Shown here one piece after another: positions 10,580 to 20,589 of a DNA stretch of 64,000 bases. Origin of the DNA: Dillenia suffruticosa (taxonomy: Eukaryota; Streptophyta; Magnoliopsida; Dilleniales; Dilleniaceae); contig JAVTVX010000034.1 in the NCBI GenBank assembly GCA_033439265.1, positions 11,997,001 through 12,061,000 of the forward strand. The letters are read 5' to 3'. The notes beneath the pieces were generated by a model. That model made no database searches, was not told the origin of the DNA, and worked only from the letters and a program-made list of their open reading frames with translations. Position numbers and translations under genes: made by a program. Every line of letters starts with the position of its first letter. Position 1 is the first letter of the stretch.

Positions 10580-12290
10580 ACTGATATTGAGTCTCATGAT
10601 AACGAGTTTCTTGAAAGTGATTTCCCTATGAGAGGTAAAATCAATTGGGACTTTACCTCGTATAAGATGGATGAGCCTAACAGTTAACTGATCCTAGTGG
10701 GAGCAATCCATTTAGAGGTAAAAAGGTTTTCCCTCATCTTAAGAGTAGTCGAGGATGCGTATCTAACCGTTGCTTCCCGATTGAGGGAGATACTCTCAGT
10801 ATGACTCTTGAGGGTTACAAGAAACCTTTAACTGTCCTAAAGGCTCTTGAGGATCTTGTGGATGACCATTGGTTTGAGATCATGGATAAGAGAAGGAGTT
10901 GATGAGAATCAATGGGATTTGGGATCTAGTTGTTGCCAGAGGGTAGTAGGGTCATTGGAAACATGTGGGTTGACAACGTCAAGAAACAGGGCGACGGATC
11001 GATGTAGAGGTATAAGGCCCATCTGATTACCAGGGGTTACTTAGGCTGAGGGCGAGATTAACTCAATCCATTTACTTTTAGCGATAGTCACAGACATTGA
11101 TCTGGAGTGAGACCAGATGGACGTTGTGCCTGCCTTCCTAAGTGGGAGTTTTGGATGAGGGGATCTACAAGGAATAGTTATCTGACTTTATTCCTATAGA
11201 TCAGGATGATGAGGTCTGTTGACTTCGGAGGTCGACATATGACCTTAATCATAATCCAAACAGTAGCGTTTGAGATTTCACGAGGAGATGATATCTCACG
11301 GTTTCGTGATGATCGAGGAGGATCATCGCTTATACCTTTTACGTTCTTATGACTTTTATGATCATGTCCTTATATGTGAATAACATTCTGTTGACCGAGA
11401 ATAATGAAGAGTATCTGATGACCTCGATGACGTAGATATTGTCGAGTCTTAATGTGAAGGACATGGGTGAGACTCAGTTCTTCCTCGAAGTTAAGATCCA
11501 GAGGGATCACTCGAGACAAGTGTTGACTCTTTCACACGAGTCCAACATCAATGGAGTTCTCGAGTGCTTCGAGAAGAACAATTGTAACTCTAGAGATACT
11601 CTTATCGCTAAAATATTAAAACCTAATTCTTGTTATATGCCTTATGACTCAGAAAAGGACAAGAGAAATGAGTAGAATCCCTTGTTCCAGTGCATTGAAT
11701 ACTCTGATGTATGCAGTATTACGTACACGATCAGACGTTTGCTTTCCAGTAGTATGGTAATTAAGTATTGATCGAATTCTAGAAGGGATCACTGGAGAGC
11801 AATGAAAGGATTCCGAGACATCTCGAGAGAACTGCGGACCTTTCCTTGTGTTACAAATGAGGTGATTTGTATTTTATTGGGTATTCAGTACCGACTGGGT
11901 TGGCGATCTGAATGTACGCAAATCGATATCAGGTTTTGTTGTCTTGGAGTAACAAGAAACAAATCTATATATCTCTATCTACGATAGAGGCTGAGCTTGT
12001 GGTACACTCAGCGGCAGTTCAGGAGAGTGTTAGGCTCTGGAAATTTCAGATCACTTAGGGGTTGTGAAAGACAGTGGGAGGCCAGTGGATGATTTATTGA
12101 GAAAATCAGGCCGCCCTTGTCCACACTTGAGACCTTCAATATCAGTAAGTCCAAACACATTGATACCTAATACTACGTTGTGAGAGATATCACCGAGAAG
12201 GTAAAGTGACAAATTAAGTACACTACTATACAGCGTGTTCGCTGATACTTTTAATAAACTCATTATGAGAGATTCCTATATGAGATATAG
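10580..12290 (+). pseudogene. Copia-A reverse transcriptase and RNase H remnant
   Basis: Reading resumes with ESHDNEFLESDFPMRGKINW and YKMDE, the linker before RT that is also found in Copia-D. RT blocks follow: SLYVNNILLTENNEEYLM near 11370 (a YVDD motif changed to YVNN), then DMGETQFFLEVKIQRDHS at 11460-11520 and HESNINGVLECFEKNNC. RNase H blocks (YLYLRXRLSLWYT, ISKSKHIDT) reach 12250. Nearly every 30-60 bases there is a stop or frameshift. The YVDD-to-YVNN change alone would abolish polymerase activity. Confidence 0.8.
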
Positions 12291-13088
12291 GAATCATTGG
12301 GCTTGCATGTACATTGACATTTCTCACCATGTACTGATGCTTATTGTGTTATATATATGACATGTGTGTATGGTTGAGTCACGATTTTATTTATTACATT
12401 ACTTTAATTGTCCTATATTTTGTAATTTATTGTGATAAATGATATGTCAGACAAGCGTGGTCGATTCTCTCACATGAGTTACCACCTCCAGCTCTGAATG
12501 AGTGGAGATGAAACGGTTTCTAATTGTAAAAGACTCTGAGAGTGGCCCTACTAGAATATAAGTCGCCCTGATACGTATTCAGGATGAGATCATATGCGAT
12601 ATGATCGACATGGACGTACCCACATCCATGTTGCTTGTAAGTAGTCAGGTTTGAGATTTCAGATATCACCTGTGACTAGTGATATTGTTTTTGAGATATT
12701 CTCTCTGAGATCTCTGGATAAAATCTTATATGTAGACTGAATCCCACATCTGTATAGTGTTAGAGAAATCTGACATATGCCCTTTGAGAGATGGAGGAAT
12801 AACACTGTGGCACGCGTTTCATACCGCGTATGATATGTCGACCAAGGATAGTGAGAACATCATTTTGAGACATTGATATTATTTAAATCCCCATTCCCAT
12901 TAGGTGGAATCTCTTGTACCTTATCACTTTTGGCTGTTTCTAGAAGTCTTGGCTCAGTGTTGCTACTTTAGTCTGTTTACCGATAGTCCAGAAAATAAAT
13001 TGAGATCTGAGAGATAGGTCTAAGAAAGCAGCTGAATTGAGGCTAATAGATTCGAGTTTGGGAAAAGAAAAACCAATTGACATTACAT
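12291..13088 (+). other. 3' noncoding region of Copia-A
   Basis: This is the long region between RNase H and the missing 3' LTR. It aligns with the Copia-D tandem-duplicated segment and less closely with Copia-C and Copia-E. It contains the shared block TCGATTCTCTCACATGAG (12461-12478) followed by a possible stem CTCCA/TGGAG (12486-12507). Confidence 0.6.
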
Positions 13089-13309
13089 CATTTTTAAAAT
13101 TATTAATTTCTTCTCTTTATATAAATACTTAATCTTTTAAGATTTCTTTTTAGGTTACTAATCCAAAATATATCGGAGAAATTACAGATGAAATTAAATG
13201 AATTGTTCGTGAACCTGGTCCATTCATTAGAAATTACAATGGCTAATATCGATTTCATGTAAAAGATCGTGAAAAATGCCTTCAAACTTAGAATTCAAGA
13301 GTTATGGCA

Positions 13310-13720
13310 ACAGTAGTTAATGATATTAGTTATGCAAGTGTGAGAGATAAAATATCAATTCAAGGTAAAGTTAATTATTATGGTATCCTAAGAGAAATCA
13401 TTCAAGTAAACTATAATGGAATGTATACATTTGTATTATTTCGGTATGATTGGGTTGACCTACAATGAGGATGCAAAAAGGATAGATTTGGTTCAATTTT
13501 TATCAATTTTTCCTATCTCAATCATACTAGTATCATACCGACGATGATTTGCTGGATGATTCTTATGTATTGGCATTCCAAGCAAAGAAGATATTTTATG
13601 TGGCTGATGAAAGACATAAAGGATGACTTGTTATAAAACATGTCAAAGTTGGAGATAAATTTGATATGGGTGATGAAGTGACAATTCATCATTTCAATTC
13701 AGAAACTAATCCCTCAACTA
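13310..13720 (+). pseudogene. CACTA TNP2 transposase fragment (DUF4216)
   Basis: The plus-strand reading shows the DUF4216 pattern: VNYYGILREIIQVNYNGMY, then VLFRYDWVD, then an ASQAK-like block (AFQAKKIFYVADE in a shifted frame, 13570-13610). The same domain occurs in CACTA-2 at 21246-20935 and 23530-23830. A stop follows DWVDLQ, and at least two frame changes are needed. It is the C-terminal part of the enzyme that cuts and joins CACTA ends. Upstream 13100-13300 may belong to the same gene but is not diagnostic. Confidence 0.68.
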
Positions 13721-13784
13721 ATCATTGGGTTTGAGATTGGTAGGAAGAAAGAAAGAAACAAAAAAAAAAAGAGAAACTTACACA

Positions 13785-13875
13785 AGAAAGTTGTGGATTA
13801 ATGGTTAATACCCCAAATATTCACCTCACTTCTGGTCATAGGTTTGAATCCGGGTGCTTGCATCGCTTTACCCTT
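13785..13875 (+). repeat. tRNA-like segment, possible SINE head
   Basis: GGTTTGAATCC at 13841-13851 is one base from the Pol III B-box consensus. GTGGATTAATGGTTAA, about 45 bases upstream, could be a degenerate A-box. The spacing fits a tRNA-derived SINE promoter, but no full cloverleaf, body or poly-A tail with target duplication was recognised, and it runs straight into the GC-rich array. Confidence 0.3.
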
Positions 13876-13895
13876 TTTTGCATAAATAAAAGGAA

Positions 13896-14320
13896 GATGA
13901 GCAAGCTGGCCCCCGAACGGGCGCTGCTTGTGCAGGGCGCTGCTTGCTGGGCGCCTGCCCCCGCGGGCGCCCGCACGGGCACTGCTTGCGCGGGGCACCT
14001 GCCCACGCTCGAGCATGGGTGGGCGCCAGTGCGGGCGCTCGTATGCGCCTGCCTGCGCACAGTGCCCACCTACGCGGGCGCCAACGCAAGCAAGGGCAGG
14101 CGCTCGCATGCGCGCTTGCAAGCGCGCAGTGCCTGCCTTCGCGGGCGCCAGCGCAAGCAAGGGCAAGCGCCCGCACTGGCGCTGTTTGCACCGGGCGCCT
14201 ACCTACGCAGACGCCCGCGCTAGCATTGGCAGGCGCCAGTGCGGGCGCTCGCATGCGCGCAGCACCTGCCTACGTGGGCACCCGCGCGAGCAGGGTCAAG
14301 TGCCTGTAGCAGCCTAACAC
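13896..14320. repeat. GC-rich minisatellite, about 66-bp period
   Basis: Related units start near 13996, 14060, 14128, 14193 and 14260, each with a form of GCCTGCCTACGCGGGCGCC, followed by GCAAGCAAGGGCAGGCGC or similar. A longer match, GCGCCAGTGCGGGCGCTCG, recurs at 14023 and 14233. The block is dense in CpG and sits in DNA that is otherwise very AT-rich. Long open frames on both strands here are a by-product of GC content. Confidence 0.75.
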
Positions 14321-14329
14321 GGTGTAGGC

Positions 14330-16790
14330 AAGCAATTTTTTAATTGTTTAAATTACTAGTAATTTTATTTAAATTAATAATAATAAAAATTAAGAAAATT
14401 ATTTACAGTTTAGCGAATCTAATGATTTAAAATTATTAATATTGACACCGCTTGAAATATTATTTTACATCTAAAATAATTAATTAAGTTATATAATATA
14501 ATATTAATAATAATTAAATGATTATTATACAAATATTATATTATGAAAAAGTACATTAGCTCGATAATTTGATCTAAATTGGTAAATTCATAATATAATT
14601 TATAATAATATATTTATTATATTATTTGTCTTCCAAAATATTTTCAAATTTTTTACAAACACTTCCACTGTAACAATCTCTCTCTATTTTCATAAACAAA
14701 TTTTGAAAATAAGTTTTCACAAAATTTTTCCTTTTCTGCACCAATTTTTTGAAAATTTTCTATTTTAATATTAAATCTCAAATTAAAATAAAAATTATAT
14801 GTTTATTTTTTAAAACCTAGTAATATGTTGGATGATTGAGCTTGTTCGACTGAACTTTGAGTAGTTGTGATTTTTCGTATAATGTTCATCAGTTGTTCTT
14901 TCAAATATTCAAGATAAAACTTTAGAAAGTGTGAGTGAGAGGTTTAAATGAGTTAGGGAAGAAGAGCTTTCAAGGGAAGGATGGAGAAATTTTGATGGCA
15001 GATAAAATTTTGTAAAGTATGAGTAAGAGGTTTAAATGAGTTTGGGGAGAAGAACTTTGAAGGGAAGGATGAAAAAATTTTGAGTTAGAGTTTGGCGAGA
15101 AGAACTTTAAAGGGAAGGATGAAGAAATTTTGAATTAGGGGTTGGATTGAATTTATAATATATAATTTTCACAAACAAATTTTTAAAATTTTTCTTTCGC
15201 GCTTTTTCTCCCGCTTTTTTTTTTCATTACCGCGTTTTTTAATTTCTCACAATTCTTTTTATACTTTTAATTAATACCGCCTTGTGATTTTTATTACTTA
15301 CGAAATACTTACTAACTACTTACTAACCAATTACTACATTTCACAATTTTTTGACCCTCTCTCTTTTTTTCTTAGTCACTATATTATTATAGTCATTCCC
15401 TCAATTTCTCTATAGTTCTCATGCAATGTAATTTTTAGAATTTGTTAATTTTTTCATATCTATACTCTTATAACTCCTTATAAGTAGTAGAGTATTCGCG
15501 ATTTGTTTTGCCAAATTAATCTAATTAAACAAATGATTAAATCTAGTTTTTACTTAAATTTTCATATCAAAATACCAATTATACTGTTTCCATTTGTTAA
15601 TATCATTGTACCCATTTATTACATGATGAATAAACCACATAATAAAGTCTTTACTATGATTTACTATAAAATTTCAACCATGATTGATTTATTCTTCGAA
15701 CATATTACATTCACTTCATATGAAATAGTACATAGGATATTAGAGTTTAATAGAGTTTAATATTAATATATATATATGACAGTATATACTTACACTCGCA
15801 ATTGAGTCACTATTGAGTAATATGTATCGAATAGTATGTATTTATAGTATTTGTCATCTCTTTTAAGAATAATATTTAAAAAAAATAATATCAAATTATG
15901 TAATAATAAATTTAAGGTTGTACCACTCACCAACAACTAACAACATCGTGTTTATTAGTTGTATTACCCACTAACAATATCCATCTCACCCACTAACAAG
16001 TGATATGATAAGATAGAATAAATATTTGCTCAATTGCTCAATTACCATTGTTGACATTTAGGCACCAAGATCAAGTTAATGTTGCTAGGGGCGAAGATAA
16101 AATTTATATTGCACTAGTAACATTATTCTTGGATAGATACTCAAGACCAGATTTAATTTAGTTCATTGATAAAAGTAACCAATCTTAGAAAAACGCAATT
16201 GATATTTAGGTAACACCTCTTAGTTCATCATGTTAATCTTACAAGTAGTTTAACAAAACTTAACAATAAAGTAATCTAAAATTTTCGCCCCAATTTTGTC
16301 AAAGGCAAAACATCATACACAATGAATTTTATTTTTCAAGTGGTTTGATTAATTTTGTTAAAGCTATCATATCATCTTCCAACCATAATGAGACAATGAA
16401 TTTTAATGAATTTTATTTGAATTTGATGGTAAGGTGGTTTGATTTTCCTAACACAAAGTCAATTTAATTTAATAATTGTTTTAGATTGTTTTTGTTTAAA
16501 TAAAAGCAAACAAAGAAAGTAAAAAAAAAAAAAAGAAATAGACATATAGCAAGTAAGTAACATGATAATTTGATGCAAAAACTAAATTTTTCGCAGTTGA
16601 AACAAAAAACAAATAAAAAATTTTGGTGGCTGAAACCAAAATGTAAAATGTTTTTGGGACTTTAACAAAATTTACCGCCTAATTTTTGTGAGAATTGCTT
16701 GATTGATTAAATATTATTATAATTTTTAAATAATAAAATTAATAATTTAAAATAATAATATATAAATTACTAATTTAATAATATACTAAT
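14330..16790. other. AT-rich noncoding stretch
   Basis: No gene or transposon protein is visible on either strand. It contains the short tandem repeat at 14925-15135 and poly-A/T runs. It is probably internal noncoding DNA of CACTA-1. Confidence 0.5.
14925..15135. repeat. Imperfect tandem repeat, three copies
   Basis: The unit is a variant of GAGAAGAACTTTGAAGGGAAGG followed by ATGAAGAAATTTTGA. Copies begin near 14956, 15044 and 15094. The first two units are spaced about 88 bp and the last two about 50 bp. Confidence 0.65.
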
Positions 16791-16795
16791 TTACG

Positions 16796-16980
16796 GGGGC
16801 GCTTCCATGTGTGCATGCCCCATGCTAGGGCGCCTGCGCTGGTGCTTGCATGCGCTGTTGCCCTACGCGAGGGCATATGCCACTCATGCCATGCGGGTGC
16901 CCACGCACACATTTGCATGGGCTACCATGCATGCCGCGTAGGTACCCGTGTAGGTATGCGTCATGGGACGAGCACCGGGC
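16796..16980. repeat. Second GC-rich island, related words to the minisatellite
   Basis: It shares words such as GGGCGCCTGCG, TTGCATGCGC and GGGTGCCCACGC with 13896-14320 but is more decayed (many CpG-to-TpG-like differences, such as ATGCATGCC). It has sharp borders with AT-rich DNA on both sides. Confidence 0.5.
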
Positions 16981-18039
16981 TTTCAATCAATAATGCTATA
17001 ATTAATATATAAAAAATTTTAAATATGAATTATGTAGAATAATGGTATAATTAATATTATTAATTTAAATAATGTAATAATATAAAATTAAAAGTTTTTA
17101 ATGTAATTTAGTAATAATATTATAACATAATATAGTAATAATGTTGTAATGTTATAGTAATAGTTGGTAACAGAAATAAAAATACAAATGAAAATACAAA
17201 ATCTTTGATGGTATAATAAAAAAAAGAGCGGTAGATTAAGATGAAATTAAACTCTGAGGTGGTAAAAACTTGATGATCTAAAGGCAGTAAAAATGTTAAA
17301 AAAAGTGGGAAAAATTGACGGGCTTTTGAAAATTTTGAAAATTTGTTTAGGCGGTGAAATAAATCAAATATTCTATAAATCATTCCCTCTGAACCCTCTT
17401 TCCCTTCCTCCCCTCAAAACCTCTCCTCTCCGCTCAAAGCTCTTGCTTGTGAATCAACCAAAATCTTCGTGAAGCAGGTAATCACATATTTTTTTAAAGT
17501 AAAATTTAGATTATATTATATTTTGAAATATTTTAAATTTTCACAGTTTGTGCTCATTTTGAATGAATTAAACGAAGGATGAGTATTTTTGAAGAATCAC
17601 AATCATCCCAGAGCAACTTGACTTTGAAGAAACTCAATCATCTGGTTTAGTCTAGATTTAAGTACGAATGTTATTTCTTTGTTTTAACAATCATTATCTC
17701 TATGTGACTGCATCCAAAAGGTAATATTTTTATCTATAACAATTTTTATTTTTATGAATAGATTGACATAGTCCATTCAGAAAAGATAATATTTTTTTAT
17801 AACCCTTTTTATGAATAGATTGACATGATGAAGGTTGATACTGTGACTCAAGCATATTTGGGGCAGAAGATATGCTGAAGAGAAGAGAAGAGAAGATATA
17901 TAGTTATTTGATATGTAATATTTTTTTTTCTTATTTTATTAATGTTTCAATCATTCTCAATAATACAAGATGTTATATTATTTTAGTAATTTCTTTATTT
18001 TATAGTTTATAACATTTCCTAAAATGTCAGCTTGTGTGG
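16981..18039. other. AT-rich stretch with promoter-like segment
   Basis: Near 17380 there is TTCTATAAATCA followed by a CT-rich leader and AAGCAG|GTAATC (17473-17483), which looks like a TATA box, an untranslated exon and a splice donor. No coding exon could be recognised downstream. It may be transposon regulatory DNA. Confidence 0.3.
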
Positions 18040-18420
18040 TAATCGTATAGTATGTGATAACTGACGAAATAGTAACATTTGCTAACGGATAAATGATTGC
18101 AGTAACCGATATAACATATGAACATATGTACTAACCGACCATAAATGACTAACCGACGATAAAAGATAACAATTATGGTAACCGAGTAGTAATCGAGTGG
18201 TAACCGACGATAAAAGTTATAACATTTCCTAACATATAAATAACCGTTTCTAAATGACAGTTACATTTCTTAACAGTTATGTAGTAACCGACGACAAAAG
18301 ATAATACTTGTGCTAACCGAGTGATAATAACCGAGTGGTAATTAAAATCAAGTAGTAACTGAGTAGTAACCAAGTAGTAACCGAATGGTAACTGATGATA
18401 AAACATAGTAATTTTTACCC
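18040..18420. repeat. CACTA-1 subterminal repeat array
   Basis: About 15 copies of a 9-10-base word close to GTAACCGAC or GTAACCGAG lie in 380 bp, irregularly spaced. In CACTA elements such arrays near the ends bind the element's own DNA-binding protein. Confidence 0.72.
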
Positions 18421-18614
18421 ATACTTAGCGTAATTTTACCAACACTTTCTGACCGTCACTATAAATATATGACATGCTCCAACGGTAATTAAGATTGTCG
18501 GTATAAACCTATCATGACTGGTATATAGCCAACTAAAATCTTATCCGTTGGAGAAGGATCTGCCAACGGTTTTAGTTGATTTACCAGACAGTTTTTATCC
18601 GTTTGAATATGTCA

Positions 18615-18628
18615 TTTATTTTGTAGTG
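18615..18628. repeat. CACTA-1 right terminal inverted repeat
   Basis: TTTATTTTGTAGTG ends at 18628. Its reverse complement starts CACTACAAAA, the hallmark terminus. The sequence beyond it reads as a different (retroelement) coding region. Confidence 0.6.
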
Positions 18629-19460
18629 TGCTAACAAGATTGGTGAATTTATTTTACTAGCATAATTAATTTTTATACTTGCTCGAATGCTTCCAATGTG
18701 AATATATTTCATTTTATTTCTAACATCCCTAGGCATTTTGTCTAAATCCATTTTAACCTTTTCTTGGCTAATACTAAAACTTTCCTGAACTTGTTCCATT
18801 GCTTGTGGTGTTTCCATGTAATGGATTCCATACCTAATTTCATTTCTTTGCTAAATTATGTTTCCAATATTCCAATTAGAACTAAAACATGTTTTCTCAC
18901 TTGTTTTAAGTCCTTTTCTTTTATCTCCCTAACTTGTTTATTACTAAGAATTGTGATTTGTTGATAAGGTTGATTGTCATCAACTTGTTCCAAATAGGGT
19001 TTTTCACCGCAGATACTCAAAGTATCACTCATCTTCTTCATATGAGTAATTGATGTCGCTGTCTTTTATTGAATCTTCTAACTCTAAATCCATATAAATT
19101 TGTATATGGTTTCATTATCAGATATATAATCGCACTCACTTTCCTTAATTGAGTGCAACTATTTTGGAATTTCAGTTTTTTCGGAGATATCTGCATCATA
19201 ATAATATATTTTCTCACCACGTTTCTGTTACGAACATTGGGATTCAAAGTGTCTTTTGTTGCCACAGTTCCAACATTTACATTCCGATTTATCATAAGAT
19301 CTAGCTTTCTTATGATTTTCCCTAGTGTATTTTTTTTGCTATTTTTCTTTGGGGCAAACAGACCTACGATTTTTATTGTTGTATCATCTGAATTCGTTAT
19401 AAGTCTTTTTCTTCTCTGACTTACGTTTTTTATTATATTTCTTTTTCCTAAAGTGAGTTT
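18629..19460 (-). pseudogene. Retroelement or pararetrovirus-like remnant (zinc knuckle and movement-protein-like block)
   Basis: On the minus strand a CCHC knuckle, CWNCGNKRHFESQC (C-x2-C-x4-H-x4-C), lies at about 19275-19234 behind a Lys-rich stretch (19450-19300), as in Gag or capsid C-termini. Further downstream, KYIHIGSIRASIKINY near 18700 resembles the movement-protein domain of plant pararetroviruses (Caulimoviridae). The order knuckle-then-movement block differs from the usual badnavirus-like order, so rearrangement or another retroelement class is possible. Frames shift and several stops occur, so it is non-functional. The left end is cut off by the CACTA-1 terminus at 18628. Assignment rests on short motifs only. 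Confidence 0.4.
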
Positions 19461-19998
19461 TCTACATCCTAGATTTAGAATATATTCAGGTGTTCCAACC
19501 ATAATATGACGTCCAGTAGCCCACTCCAGTATTAGTCCAACCTAAAACCAAAGCTAGAGAGCCCACTTTCAGACTAAACATCATATCCTTGTGACAAAAG
19601 CTCCTCTCAAGTTCGGCTCTCGGTTATTGTACGAACAAATATCTTTGAATTTAGATGATCAATGACGACGTATATGCATATCATTCTTACTATTTGCCAT
19701 TGATCTGCCTACGTGATGTTGTCAATTAAAAGAAAAAGATGAAGCAGAAGAGTATGTTTGCATTCATTTAAAGTAGGTTAGCGTTATGCATTTATGCTTA
19801 TATATAATATACGCCCAACGATCCCCCATTTTTATATTTGTTGGTATTTTCAAAGTGTGGTGATTAGTGATTGACTTTGTCATCCAAAGATCCCTAAACC
19901 TCTAGGTTTTACTTTTATTTATCTGTTATTTATTTTGGTTTTTGCTTTTGTTTTTTATTTCTTTTTATAATTGTTTCTTTTATTATTTATTTATCTGT
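19461..19998. other. No recognisable gene
   Basis: This is a mixed-composition stretch between the retroelement remnant and the CACTA-2 inverted repeat. I see no conserved protein block, RNA gene or repeat terminus. Confidence 0.4.
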
Positions 19999-20090
19999 TC
20001 AATAAAGTTTCAAACAAACAATGTTAAATAAACAAGATAATTAAAAGAATAATTTGTTTTATAAATAAAAGAAATAATAAATTTTAATAC

Positions 20091-20340
20091 TTATGAATCT
20101 CTGTAAGGGGCTATCAACTCTCGATTATCTTCCCTATTTGCATACGAGTATTCCATCAAAGGGACTGACGAAGGTACATTACTAACCATTTGTTGAGAAT
20201 GCGAAGGGCCTACAATAGAAGGGGGAGGCGAAGGTACATTGCCGGCAAGGGAATGGGACTGCGAAGGTTCCAAAACGAATTGCGATGGTGAAGAGTGTGA
20301 TCTTCCATCAGAATTTCGTTTATGGCCGCCACGTCGAAAC
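20091..20340 (-). pseudogene. First exon of the second CACTA gene, inverted copy
   Basis: A minus-strand Pro/Ser-rich frame (SQSHSLAGNVPSPPPSIVGP, then SYANREDNRELIAPYRDS) matches the plus-strand copy at 24541-24735. It ends at a splice-donor-like position and has no following exons, because the left arm stops in the next intron. Confidence 0.6.
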
Positions 20341-20589
20341 TATCAACCATAATATATTATTAACAAAAATAAAAAAATAAAAATTGCATGTTCATCAGAT
20401 GCATAATAAAGAACATGAATAAACTTACCATATTTAATTTGACAAATTAAATGCAATGAAATAAGGTACCAATATGTCAAGAAATCTTCTCTAATGACCT
20501 ATAGAAAAAAAGATAGTACATTATCAAATCAAATATATAAATTTAAGAATAAAACAGTAAATAGATAAATATCCGATTTTTATTATATT

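Larger units (their letters stand above)
2680..13088 (+). mobile_element. Copia-A, decayed Ty1/copia retrotransposon, interrupted and 3'-truncated
   Basis: The order is 5' LTR (2680-3165), tRNA-Met primer site, 1.3-kb leader, degenerate gag-protease-integrase (to 6252), a nested foreign element (6271-10579), reverse transcriptase/RNase H (10580-12290) and a 3' noncoding region. Similarity to sibling Copia-D stops at about 13088, before any 3' LTR, where CACTA sequence starts. The two families match through the LTR, the linker before RT (both have YKMDE) and the 3' noncoding region. Stops are very frequent, so this is one of the oldest insertions in the window. Confidence 0.85.
13100..18628 (+). 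mobile_element. CACTA-1 (En/Spm), right part
   Basis: The left part carries a DUF4216 piece of a TNP2-type transposase (13310-13720). The right end has an array of TAACCGA-type subterminal repeats (18040-18420) and finishes with TTTTGTAGTG at 18628, whose reverse complement CACTACAAAA is the CACTA terminal sequence. The left terminus is not in the window: CACTA sequence starts where Copia-A stops. Whether all 5.5 kb belong to one element is inferred, not shown. Confidence 0.55.

Noticed and set aside
13785-13875. A functional tRNA gene
   Set aside because: Only a B-box-like word is convincing. No acceptor stem or cloverleaf could be formed by eye, so it is kept only as a weak SINE-like feature.
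13798-14317. Several long overlapping open frames on both strands
   Set aside because: They are caused by high GC and few stop codons in the minisatellite. Products are Ala/Arg/Gly/Pro/Cys-rich, mutually overlapping and repetitive.
19038-19502. Minus-strand frame of 154 codons as a gene
   Set aside because: It is an alternative frame of the same region. The informative frame is the neighbouring one with the CCHC knuckle, so the long frame is treated as a shadow.
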